NCBI RefSeq assembly: GCF_001425665.1
Contig: NZ_LMCX01000002.1
Coordinates: 1 to 64,000, forward strand
Source of the DNA: Yonghaparkia sp. Root332
GTDB taxonomy: Bacteria; Actinomycetota; Actinomycetes; Actinomycetales; Microbacteriaceae
Length of the DNA: 64,000 nt
Reading direction: 5' to 3'
This document shows positions 8,834 through 16,634 of the stretch, one piece after another (positions within the stretch are counted from its first letter, which is position 1; each line of letters opens with the position of its first letter). The notes beneath the pieces are model-generated. The model was not told where the DNA came from and made no database searches. It was given only the letters and a program-made list of their open reading frames with translations. A program made the translations under genes and the position numbers.

Positions 8834-10159
8834 CTACAGCCGCCCGGCGGCCTTGTACACGAGGTACCGGTCGGCGACGGCGGGCGGCAGCTCGAGCGGC
8901 GCGGCCGTCACGACGTCGGCGCCGAGGCGCTGCACCGCCGCGGCCACGCGCTGAGCATCCAGCATCGCCCGCTCGGCCGCGGCGGCGCGGTAGACGGATG
9001 CCCGGTCCGAGCGATCTGCGGCCGCCTCGAGCAGCGCGGGGTCGGTGACGGCCGCGACGAGCACGAGGTGGGTGCGCGTCAGCTGCGGCAGCATCGCGAG
9101 CAGCTGGCGCGTCGAACCGGGCGACTCGAGCGGCGTGCACAGCACGACGAGCGAGCGCTGCGCGGTCATCGAACGAACGAGCGAGGGCACGGCCGTCCAG
9201 TCGGTCTCGAGCAGCTCGGGGTCGATGGGCGCCATGGTGTCGACGAGCTTCGCGAGCAGGTCGGCCCCGCGCGCGCCCTGCACCCGTCCGCGCACGCGCC
9301 GGTCGAACACGGCGACGTCGACGCGATCGCCCGCGCGGTCGGCGAGGGCCGAGAGCAGCAGCGTCGACTCGAACGCCGTGTCGATGCGCGTCTCGTCGGC
9401 GATGCGCGCCGCGGCGGTGCGCCCCGAGTCGACGATGACGACGACGTGCCGGTCGCGCTCGGGGCGCCACGTGCGCACCATGAGCGTCGGAGCGGGTGAC
9501 CCCGCAGGCCCCGGTCCCCCCGCGCGTCGCGCCGTCGCCCGCCAGTCGATCGAGCGCACGTCGTCGCCGCGCACGTACTCGCGGAGGCTGTCGAACTCGG
9601 TGCCCTGCCCGCGCACCATGAGCGAGGTGCGCCCGTCGAGCTCGCGCAGGCGCGCGAGGCGCGAGGGCAGGTGGCGCCGCGCGGCGAACTCGGGCAGCAC
9701 GCGAATGCCTCCGGGCACGAGGATGCTCGCCTGACGCCCCGCGAGCCGCATCGGCCCGATCGCGCGAATGGTCACCATCGCAGCCCTTCGCTCACCGCGT
9801 CGCCACGGCCTCAGCACGCTGCGCACCGCGCGGCGCTCGCCGGCGGGCACGTCGAGCTTCTGGCGTCGGGGGGTCGCTCCGGCCGAGGGCTCCCAGGCGT
9901 CGCGGATCACGCCGCGCAGGCGTCGCCGCGAGCCGTTCGTCACGAGCAGGGTCACCTCGGCCTGCTCGGTCAGACGCACGCGATCGGGGCCCGACCGCGC
10001 GAGCGACGCGGCGCGCGGGGAGGCCGCGAGCGCGGCATCCACCGCCAGGAGCACGAGGCAGAGACCGACCCAGCCGACGTACGCCCACCCGTTCGCGAGC
10101 AGCACGACGGGCACGACGCCGAGAGCGACGAGCGCGACGAACCACCCCGTGACGGCCAT
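8834..10159 (-). CDS. DUF58 domain protein (VWA-like) of a MoxR operon
   Basis: 441 residues. Two N-terminal transmembrane helices (about 5-20 and 24-45) precede a beta-rich region. The DUF58 signature GTEFDSLREYVRGDDVRSIDWRATAR lies at about 185-212, and a von Willebrand A-like domain starts near HVVVIVDSGRTAAARIADET (about 238). The start is MAVTGW, 2 nt after the moxR stop. The frame is open for hundreds of codons upstream, but that part is the shadow of moxR and DUF4350. DUF58 proteins partner with MoxR AAA+ ATPases in complex assembly or envelope maintenance. The exact role is unknown. Confidence 0.9.
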   Translation of the reverse strand: MAVTGWFVALVALGVVPVVLLANGWAYVGWVGLCLVLLAVDAALAASPRAASLARSGPDRVRLTEQAEVTLLVTNGSRRRLRGVIRDAWEPSAGATPRRQKLDVPAGERRAVRSVLRPWRRGERRAAMVTIRAIGPMRLAGRQASILVPGGIRVLPEFAARRHLPSRLARLRELDGRTSLMVRGQGTEFDSLREYVRGDDVRSIDWRATARRAGGPGPAGSPAPTLMVRTWRPERDRHVVVIVDSGRTAAARIADETRIDTAFESTLLLSALADRAGDRVDVAVFDRRVRGRVQGARGADLLAKLVDTMAPIDPELLETDWTAVPSLVRSMTAQRSLVVLCTPLESPGSTRQLLAMLPQLTRTHLVLVAAVTDPALLEAAADRSDRASVYRAAAAERAMLDAQRVAAAVQRLGADVVTAAPLELPPAVADRYLVYKAAGRL

Positions 10160-10161
10160 GG

Positions 10162-11115
10162 CTACAGCGGAACCTGGGTCTGCTGCACGACCGAGCGCAG
10201 GATGGTGTCGGCCGAGACGCCCTCGAGCTCCGCCTCCGGGCGCAGGCCGATGCGGTGGCGCCACACGGGAAGGATCATCTGCTGCACGTGGTCGGGCGTG
10301 ATCGCCTCGGCTCCCGAGAGCCACGCCCACGCCTTCGTCGCGGCGAGCAGGGCCGTCGTGCCGCGGGGGCTCACGCCGAGGCGCACCGACGGGCTCTGGC
10401 GGGTGCCGCGTGCGAGGTCGACGAGGTAGGCGAGCAGCTCGGGCGTCGCGCCCACCCGCGCGACGGCCGCCCGCGCGGCGACGATCTGCTCTGCGCCGAG
10501 CACGGGCCGCAGGCCCGCCGCGGTGAGGTCGCGGGCGCTGAAGCCGTCGGCGTGGCGCTGCAGCACCTCGATCTCGGAGTCGCGCGCGGGCAGGTCGAGC
10601 ACGAGCTTGAGCAGGAAGCGGTCGAGCTGCGCCTCGGGCAGCGTGTAGGTGCCCTCGTACTCGACGGGGTTCTGCGTGGCGGCGACGACGAACGGCTCGG
10701 GCAGGGGGTGGGTCGTGCCGTCGACGGTGACCTGGCGCTCCTCCATGGCCTCGAGCAGCGAGGACTGCGTCTTCGGCGGAGTTCGGTTGATCTCGTCGGC
10801 GAGCAGGATGTTCGTGAACACCGGCCCGCGCCGGAACTCGAAGTCGCCGTTCTTCGCGTCGTAGACGACCGAGCCCGTGACGTCGCCCGGCATGAGGTCG
10901 GGGGTGAACTGCACGCGCGTGGTGGTGAGGCTGAGGGCGTGGCTGAGCGAGCGCACGAGCAGCGTCTTCGCGACGCCGGGGACGCCCTCGAGCAGCACGT
11001 GCCCGTTCGCGAGCAGCGCGACCATGAGGCCGCTGACGGCCGCATCCTGACCGACGACGGCCTTGCCCACCTCGCTCCGCACGCTCGCGAAGGATGCCCG
11101 CAGGTCGCTGTCCAT
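10162..11115 (-). CDS. MoxR-family AAA+ ATPase
   Basis: 317 residues, the standard MoxR length. Walker A GVPGVAKT (44-51), Walker B ILLADEINR (103-111), sensor-type ATQNPVEYEGTYTLPEAQLDRF and the C-terminal lid are all intact. MoxR ATPases act as chaperones that insert cofactors or help fold partner proteins, usually VWA/DUF58 proteins encoded next door. The start ATG has AGAGGAG a few bases upstream. It lies in the middle of a five-gene minus-strand operon with 2-13 bp gaps. Confidence 0.95.
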   Translation of the reverse strand: MDSDLRASFASVRSEVGKAVVGQDAAVSGLMVALLANGHVLLEGVPGVAKTLLVRSLSHALSLTTTRVQFTPDLMPGDVTGSVVYDAKNGDFEFRRGPVFTNILLADEINRTPPKTQSSLLEAMEERQVTVDGTTHPLPEPFVVAATQNPVEYEGTYTLPEAQLDRFLLKLVLDLPARDSEIEVLQRHADGFSARDLTAAGLRPVLGAEQIVAARAAVARVGATPELLAYLVDLARGTRQSPSVRLGVSPRGTTALLAATKAWAWLSGAEAITPDHVQQMILPVWRHRIGLRPEAELEGVSADTILRSVVQQTQVPL

Positions 11116-11127
11116 GGTGTTCTCCTC

Positions 11128-12384
11128 TTATCGGGTGGTCGGGTCGGGTCGGTCGGCGGGGCGCTCGCCGGGTCCGTCGTCGGCGAGGGCGACGCGGCGC
11201 TGGACGAGGCGCTCGAGCTCGAGCAGCTCGTCCGAGAGGGCGACGAGCTCCCCGTCGTCGCGGGGCTCGCGGTCGACGAGCAGCGCGCGCAGGCCGGCGC
11301 GATCGCGACCGGTGATGCCCGAGACAGCGGTCACGATGTCGTCGAGCCCGGCCGCGCTGCCGAGCGCGAGCCCCTCGGCGAGGCGCCGCAGCGTGCCGAC
11401 CCGCAGCGCGTCGAGGGCGCGCAGCCGCGACCCCTCGCGGGCGTACAGGCGCGCGCGGCCCTCCATCGTCTCGGTCGTGCGCACGACGACGGGAAGGTTC
11501 TCGATCACGACGGGCCCGAGCCGGCGGCCGCGCCACACGGCGGCGGCGAGCCCGACGGTCAGGGCGAGCCACGCGACGGGATTCACCCAGCCGGGGTAGA
11601 GCTCCGACAGCGCGGTCGTGCCGCCCGCGATGTCGGCCGTCGACGCCACGTACCAGACCAGGCGCGGATGCTCTCCCGTGAGCCCGAGCGCGAGAGCGGC
11701 GTTGCCCTCCCGCCCGATGAGGCCGTTCTGCACGACGCCGCCCGCTCCGAGCAGGTGGAGGGTTCCGCCCGCCGGCTGGTCGAGCGACACGAGCGCCGCG
11801 CCGCCCTCGCCCTCCCCGCCGGGGAAGCAGAGCTGCACGCCGGCCGCGCCGAGGTCGGCCGCTGTCGCACCCGAGGCGTCGAGCCCCAGCCCGTCGGCGG
11901 TGATCGATCCGGCGCGCAGCGCGGCCGGGAGAGAGCATCCGGCCTCGTCGCGGACGCCGCCCAGGGAGGGGACGCCGGGCGCGATCGCCGGGGCGAGAGA
12001 GCCGACCGCGGGGGCGGGCGGCTCGACGAGGACGAGCGAGGCCGCCGCGCCGTCGAGCTCCCGCCACTGCTCGGCGGTCAGGACGGTGCGAGGGTCGGCG
12101 GCGACGAGCGTCGTGGTGGCAGGGTCGTCGATCGCGGCGAGGGCGTCGTCGAGCGTCTCAGCGGCGACGACGTCGATGCCCGCGTCGCCGAGCACCTGGA
12201 CGAGCGCGCGGGATCCGGCCGGGGCGGCTTCGTCGGCGGAGAACCGGTCCGCCTCGGTCGTCGATCGGGTGGTGAGCCCGTAGACGGCGGCGAAGGCGAG
12301 GAGGAGGGCGGCGAGGACGATCCAGAACAGCGCGCGGCGAAGCGTGCGGCGCACCGTGGGCGTCACGACCTCGCTGCTCGTCAT
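11128..12384 (-). CDS. DUF4350 domain membrane protein
   Basis: 418 residues. One transmembrane helix near the N-terminus (about 17-38) is followed by the DUF4350 extracytoplasmic domain (about 45-240; SRALVQVLGDAGIDVVAAETLDDALA). A second helix (about 262-285, VNPVAWLALTVGLAAAVW) leads to a cytoplasmic helical tail (about 300-418). The start is MTSSEVV, whose ATG overlaps the upstream stop (ATGA). This gene type is nearly always found between DUF4129 and moxR in actinobacteria. Its function is not known. An envelope role is inferred from topology. Confidence 0.87.
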   Translation of the reverse strand: MTSSEVVTPTVRRTLRRALFWIVLAALLLAFAAVYGLTTRSTTEADRFSADEAAPAGSRALVQVLGDAGIDVVAAETLDDALAAIDDPATTTLVAADPRTVLTAEQWRELDGAAASLVLVEPPAPAVGSLAPAIAPGVPSLGGVRDEAGCSLPAALRAGSITADGLGLDASGATAADLGAAGVQLCFPGGEGEGGAALVSLDQPAGGTLHLLGAGGVVQNGLIGREGNAALALGLTGEHPRLVWYVASTADIAGGTTALSELYPGWVNPVAWLALTVGLAAAVWRGRRLGPVVIENLPVVVRTTETMEGRARLYAREGSRLRALDALRVGTLRRLAEGLALGSAAGLDDIVTAVSGITGRDRAGLRALLVDREPRDDGELVALSDELLELERLVQRRVALADDGPGERPADRPDPTTR

Positions 12385-13064
12385 CGGGGAGCCTCGACGA
12401 GCTCGGAGGGCACCGTCGGCCGCTCGAGCAGCGGGGAGGAGCGGACGAGGCGGTCGTCGAGCACCCGGACGCGCTCGTAGCCGGCGCGGTCGCCCTCGTG
12501 GTCGAGGTACCGCACCCCGTCGAACAGATCGGCGGCGGCCTCGAGCTCGGCGGCGGCGTCGGGGAACTCTCGCGCGGCCTGCCGGGCCACGGCGTGCGCG
12601 GTCGTGCCGGGGAGGAGCGCGACGAGCGTCCGCTCGTCGAGGGAGCGCGCGATCGCCCGGTAGCGGTCGGCGATGGCCGTGCGCCAGTCGTCGCGCGCGG
12701 CCGCCGCCGCGGCATCCCGTCTCAGCTCGCGCGCCGTGCGCGCGTCGCTCTCGCCGAACAGGTCGGCGAGCACGGTCGAGCGGCGGCGCCAGCGGGGGAG
12801 GCCGTAGATGAGGAGAGCGGCGATGACGGCGAGCGCGATCAGGACGGCGCCGACGATGAGGACGCCGATGGGGAGCCCGCCCGTTCCGCCGAAGCGGAGC
12901 CCCGCGAACCACTCGACGATCGACTGCGTCAGCAGGTCGAACCAGGTCGGCTGCGCCTGCGCGTACTCGAGCTTCGCGAGCTCGTCGAGCAGCAGCTCGC
13001 GCGCCTCGTCGGCGTCGGGCTCGAGGGGCGCGGCGAGCACGGCAGCGGTGAGGCGGCGTGTCAC
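12381..13064 (-). CDS. DUF4129 domain membrane protein
   Basis: 227 residues. The N-terminus is acidic and faces the outside. One strong transmembrane helix lies at about 66-92 (GGLPIGVLIVGAVLIALAVIAALLIY). The cytoplasmic DUF4129 domain contains ARDDWRTAIADRYRAIARSLDERTLVALLPGTTAHAVARQAA. The start is the GTG at 13064, which overlaps the stop of the upstream gene (GTGA). The frame stays open far upstream but only as an arginine-rich shadow. It is a conserved component of the MoxR cluster with unknown function. Confidence 0.87.
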   Translation of the reverse strand: MTRRLTAAVLAAPLEPDADEARELLLDELAKLEYAQAQPTWFDLLTQSIVEWFAGLRFGGTGGLPIGVLIVGAVLIALAVIAALLIYGLPRWRRRSTVLADLFGESDARTARELRRDAAAAAARDDWRTAIADRYRAIARSLDERTLVALLPGTTAHAVARQAAREFPDAAAELEAAADLFDGVRYLDHEGDRAGYERVRVLDDRLVRSSPLLERPTVPSELVEAPR

Positions 13065-14197
13065 GACCGAGCGGGAAGGAACGGGTCGTCGGTGCTCGCG
13101 CCGGCCGCCCGGGCCTCGACCGTGCGCTGCAGATCGAGGTCGAGCCCCTCGTCGCGCATGCGGGCGTCGACGTAGAGCAGGGTCGAGCCCGCCGCGAGGA
13201 GCACGGCGCCGACTGCGCCCACGACGGCGCTGAGCGCGATCGCGATCGTGTTGATGCCGATGAGGAAGCCCAGGTCGGCGGTGATGTCGCCGGTCGGGTT
13301 CACGAGCGCTCCCGCGAAGCCGGAGGCGAGGCTGAACGGTGCGGTGACGACGCTCGCGGCGGTCTGGATCGCGACGGAGAGCAGGAGCATGACGCCGAAG
13401 GTGCGCCAGAAGCGACCGGCGATGAGCCGCCGGGATCGGGCGACCGCGTCGCGGAGGGATCGGCGCTCGAGCACGATCGCGGGCGGCACGAAGAGGAGCA
13501 CGATCCACAGCCAGGATGCGAGCACGGCCATTCCGAGCCCGCCGAGGATGCCGATGAGGACGCCCGCGACGATGCCGGCGACATCGCCGATCGAGACCAT
13601 GAGGACGATGATCGCCACGAGTATGGCGATCGCCGCGGTGAGCGCCGCGCTGAGCAGGAGCGACCAGCCGACCAGGGCACCCCATCGCCCCCGGCCGCGG
13701 GCCCACAGCTGCCGGAAGGTCAGTCGCTCGCCGAGGGTCGCGCTCGCGACCTCGGTCGCGATGACTCCCTGCAGCAGAGCGCCGGCGACGACCGTGAGCG
13801 CGGCGGTGAGCAGGGCCGAGAGCAGAACGACGGCGCCCGTGCCGAACGCGATGGCCTCCATGTCCTCCGGCGCGGCGCGCGCGATCCGATCGGTGCCGAG
13901 GAGGACGACGGCGGTGACGGCGGCGCCCGCGAGGAAGGTGACGAGAGTCGTCAGGCCGATCGCGACGCCGAACACGGGTCGCGGGTTCCGGCGCAGCACC
14001 CGGAAGGTGGTGCCGAAGACGGTGCCGAAGTCGAGGGGCCGCAGCGGGATGAGCCCGGGGCGGGGCGGCGGGGCCCAGCCCGCGGAGGGCGGCGCGGCGG
14101 CGGGGGCAGCCCCCGCCGCGTGCCACGGCGAGTCGCCGCCCGGCGGTGTCGGAGCCGCCGAGGCTCCGGGGGACTGCCACGTGGGGCTGTCGGTCAT
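13061..14197 (-). CDS. Polytopic membrane protein (GDPD membrane-domain/DUF975-like)
   Basis: 378 residues. A Pro/Ala-rich cytoplasmic N-terminus (1-48) leads into RPGLIPLRPLDFGTVFGTTFRVLRRNPRPVFG, the hallmark of proteins annotated as glycerophosphoryl diester phosphodiesterase membrane-domain proteins. About six transmembrane helices follow (between about 75 and 350) with the FWRTFGV and SLRDAVARSRRLI motifs. No phosphodiesterase catalytic domain is present, so enzyme activity should not be assumed. It is the first gene of the minus-strand MoxR operon and diverges from mtrA across 132 bp. Confidence 0.85.
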   Translation of the reverse strand: MTDSPTWQSPGASAAPTPPGGDSPWHAAGAAPAAAPPSAGWAPPPRPGLIPLRPLDFGTVFGTTFRVLRRNPRPVFGVAIGLTTLVTFLAGAAVTAVVLLGTDRIARAAPEDMEAIAFGTGAVVLLSALLTAALTVVAGALLQGVIATEVASATLGERLTFRQLWARGRGRWGALVGWSLLLSAALTAAIAILVAIIVLMVSIGDVAGIVAGVLIGILGGLGMAVLASWLWIVLLFVPPAIVLERRSLRDAVARSRRLIAGRFWRTFGVMLLLSVAIQTAASVVTAPFSLASGFAGALVNPTGDITADLGFLIGINTIAIALSAVVGAVGAVLLAAGSTLLYVDARMRDEGLDLDLQRTVEARAAGASTDDPFLPARS

Positions 14198-14329
14198 CGT
14201 CTCGCGTCCTCTGCGCCGTGGTCGTTCCCTGACGAAGGTATGCTGTCACACTCGTCTAGGCTGGAGCGCACACCCCTCGGGTTCGCTCGACAGGCGCCCC
14301 GGATCGGCCAAGGAGGGCCCGAGAGCACC
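14198..14329. promoter_or_regulatory. Divergent control region upstream of mtrA
   Basis: This 132-bp region separates the minus-strand membrane operon from mtrA. GTCACACTC (14245-14253) is followed at a 9-bp period by GTCTAGGCT (14254-14262). The first half matches the GTCACA motif reported for MtrA binding in mycobacteria. TAGGCT at 14257-14262 is a plausible -10 for mtrA. AGGAGG (14311-14316) lies 13 nt before the ATG, farther than ideal. No second open frame is present. Confidence 0.4.
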
Positions 14330-15010
14330 ATGACCCCGCGCATCCTCGTCGTCGATGACGACACGGCGCTCGCCGAGATGATCGGGATCGTGCTCCGCGG
14401 CGAGGGCTACGACACCTTCTTCTCCCACGACGGAGGCGAAGCGGTCGGCGCGTTCGAGCAGGTCAAGCCCGACCTCGTCCTTCTCGACCTCATGCTGCCG
14501 GGCATGGACGGCATCCAGGTGTGCCGCGCGATCCGCGAGCAGAGCGGGACGCCCATCATCATGCTGACCGCGAAGTCCGATACGGCGGATGTCGTGCAGG
14601 GCCTGGAGAGCGGAGCCGACGACTACGTCGTGAAGCCCTTCAATCCCAAGGAGCTCGTGGCCCGCATCAAGACGCGCCTGCGGCCCTCGCCCGAGGCCGC
14701 GGTCTCGACCCTGCCGATCGGCGACCTCGTCATCGACGTCACCGCCCACGAGGTCAAGCGCGGCGAGAAGGCGATCTCGCTCACGCCGCTGGAGTTCGAC
14801 CTCCTCCTCGCTCTCGCCATGAAGCCCAACCAGGTGTTCACGCGCGAGATGCTGCTCGAGCAGGTCTGGGGCTATCAGTACAAGGCGGACACGCGCCTGG
14901 TCAACGTCCACGTGCAGCGGCTGCGCGCGAAGGTCGAGCTCGACCCCGACGAGCCGCGCATCGTCATGACCGTGCGCGGCGTGGGCTACCGGGCCGGCGC
15001 GACGCTCTGA
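14330..15010 (+). CDS. mtrA: Two-component response regulator MtrA
   Basis: 226 residues, the normal MtrA length. The receiver domain (1-115) has the acid pocket VVDDD (Asp9-11), phospho-acceptor Asp53 in LVLLDLMLPGMDG, the Thr in IIMLTAKSD and the Lys in VVKPFNPKE. The OmpR-type winged helix (about 130-224) ends VMTVRGVGYRAG. MtrA is the essential actinobacterial regulator of cell division, cell-wall and replication genes, phosphorylated by MtrB. The ATG at 14330 fits the family start MTPRILVVDDD. Confidence 0.97.
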   Translation: MTPRILVVDDDTALAEMIGIVLRGEGYDTFFSHDGGEAVGAFEQVKPDLVLLDLMLPGMDGIQVCRAIREQSGTPIIMLTAKSDTADVVQGLESGADDYVVKPFNPKELVARIKTRLRPSPEAAVSTLPIGDLVIDVTAHEVKRGEKAISLTPLEFDLLLALAMKPNQVFTREMLLEQVWGYQYKADTRLVNVHVQRLRAKVELDPDEPRIVMTVRGVGYRAGATL

Positions 15011-15014
15011 TCCG

Positions 15015-16634
15015 ATGCCGCCCTTCGACTGGCGCGACTGGCTCGCCCGGGCCAGGCGGCTGTGGCGCACCTCCCTCCAGCTGCGCACCGTCGCGATCAC
15101 CGTCGCGCTGTCGACGGTCGCGGTGACGATCATCTCCGGCTACATGTCGCTGAGCATCGCCACGAACCTCTACGAGGCGCGCAAGCAGCAGGTGCTCGCC
15201 GAGGCGAGGCAGGCGACGGCGAGCGCGCAGCAGCTCTTCGACTCCTCGGTGACGCAGACCGGCACGATCGACCTCGAGACCGCGAACTCGGCCGCGCAGA
15301 CGACGATCCGCGCGGCCTCGTCGAACCCGGGCGGCACCCAGTACGCCATCCTCCGCAGCGACGGGCAGTCGACGGCCCAGATCATGCTCTCGGTGACGAG
15401 TCGCGAGCTCGACACCTCCGTCATCTCGCCCGAGCTCGAGGCGCAGGTGGCGCAGGGCGACGGCTCGGTCTACGCGCAGGCCGTCTCGCTCACGACGCCG
15501 TCCGGCGTCGACCCCGGGATCGTGGTCGGGGGCGCGATCGAGGTGCCGACGGCCGGCCAGTACGAGGTCTACCTCGTCTACAACGTCCGCGACGTGCAGC
15601 AGACCCTCGACTTCGTGCAGCAGACCCTGGTGATCGGCTCCCTCCTGCTCGTGCTGACGATCGGGCTCGTGACCTTCTTCGTCGTCCGTCTCGCGATCGC
15701 CCCGGTCAGAGTGGCCGCGGACACCGCGGAGAAGCTCGCCGCGGGGCAGCTCGAGGAGCGCATCCCCGAGAAGGGCGAGGACGTCATCGCGACGCTCGCC
15801 CGATCGTTCAACCGCATGGCCGACAGCCTCCAGCGCCAGATCACCCAGCTGGCCGACCTCTCGCGCGTGCAGCAGCGCTTCGTCTCCGACGTCTCGCACG
15901 AGCTGCGCACCCCGCTCACGACGATCCGCCTCGCCGGCGACGTCCTGTACGACCAGCGCGACCAGTTCGCGCCCGCCACCGCGCGCACCGCCGAGCTCCT
16001 GCACACCCAGGTCGAGCGCTTCGAGTCGATGCTCGGCGACCTGCTCGAGATGAGCCGGTTCGACGCCGGCGCGGCATCGCTCGACACCGAGCCGACGAAC
16101 CTCGTCCGGCTCGTGGAGGACTCGCTCGAGGGCATCCGGCCGCTCGCCGACGAGAAGGGCAGCGAGCTGCGGCTCGTGGCGCCGGGCGGATACTTCGAGG
16201 CGGATGTCGACGCGCGGCGTCTGCGCCGCATCCTTCAGAATCTGCTCGGCAACGCCGTCGATCACGGCGAGGGCCGCCCTGTGGTGGTCTACGTCGACTC
16301 CGACGCCGATGCGGTGGCCATCGCCGTGCGCGACTACGGGATCGGGATGAGCGCCGAGGAGCTCGAGCGCGTGTTCGACCGCTTCTGGCGCGCCGACCCC
16401 TCGCGTCAGCGCTCGACCGGCGGCACGGGGCTCGGCCTCGCCATCGCCACGGAGGACGCGCACCTGCACGGCGGCACGATCGACGTGTGGTCGGCGGAGG
16501 GGGAGGGCTCGTGCTTCCGTCTCACCCTGCCCCGCCGCCCCGGCCACCCCGTCACGGGGTCGCCGATCGAGCTCCCGCCCGTCGACCCCCTCGACGCGGC
16601 GCTCGCCGAGGCGGGAGGGGGAGCCGATGACTGA
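15015..16634 (+). CDS. mtrB: Sensor histidine kinase MtrB
   Basis: 539 residues. Two transmembrane helices (about 27-50 and 207-229) bracket an extracytoplasmic sensor region. HAMP (about 230-282) is followed by the H-box FVSDVSHELRTPLTTIRL with His295. The ATPase domain has N-box LQNLLGNAVDHGEG, G1 VRDYGIGM, F-box FWRADPSRQRS and G2 GGTGLGLAIA. It phosphorylates MtrA and lies 4 bp downstream of it. The C-terminal tail after about residue 500 is Pro/Asp-rich. lpqB overlaps its last 8 bp, so mtrA, mtrB and lpqB are coupled. Confidence 0.96.
   Translation: MPPFDWRDWLARARRLWRTSLQLRTVAITVALSTVAVTIISGYMSLSIATNLYEARKQQVLAEARQATASAQQLFDSSVTQTGTIDLETANSAAQTTIRAASSNPGGTQYAILRSDGQSTAQIMLSVTSRELDTSVISPELEAQVAQGDGSVYAQAVSLTTPSGVDPGIVVGGAIEVPTAGQYEVYLVYNVRDVQQTLDFVQQTLVIGSLLLVLTIGLVTFFVVRLAIAPVRVAADTAEKLAAGQLEERIPEKGEDVIATLARSFNRMADSLQRQITQLADLSRVQQRFVSDVSHELRTPLTTIRLAGDVLYDQRDQFAPATARTAELLHTQVERFESMLGDLLEMSRFDAGAASLDTEPTNLVRLVEDSLEGIRPLADEKGSELRLVAPGGYFEADVDARRLRRILQNLLGNAVDHGEGRPVVVYVDSDADAVAIAVRDYGIGMSAEELERVFDRFWRADPSRQRSTGGTGLGLAIATEDAHLHGGTIDVWSAEGEGSCFRLTLPRRPGHPVTGSPIELPPVDPLDAALAEAGGGADD

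Noticed and set aside
8834-12067. Apparent 1077-residue minus-strand protein
   Set aside because: Only the last 441 codons (DUF58) have protein character. The upstream part is an Arg/Ala-rich shadow of moxR and the DUF4350 gene in another frame.
13058-14329. In-frame extension of mtrA by more than 400 residues
   Set aside because: The extension is antisense to a polytopic membrane protein and the family start MTPRILVVDDD is at 14330.
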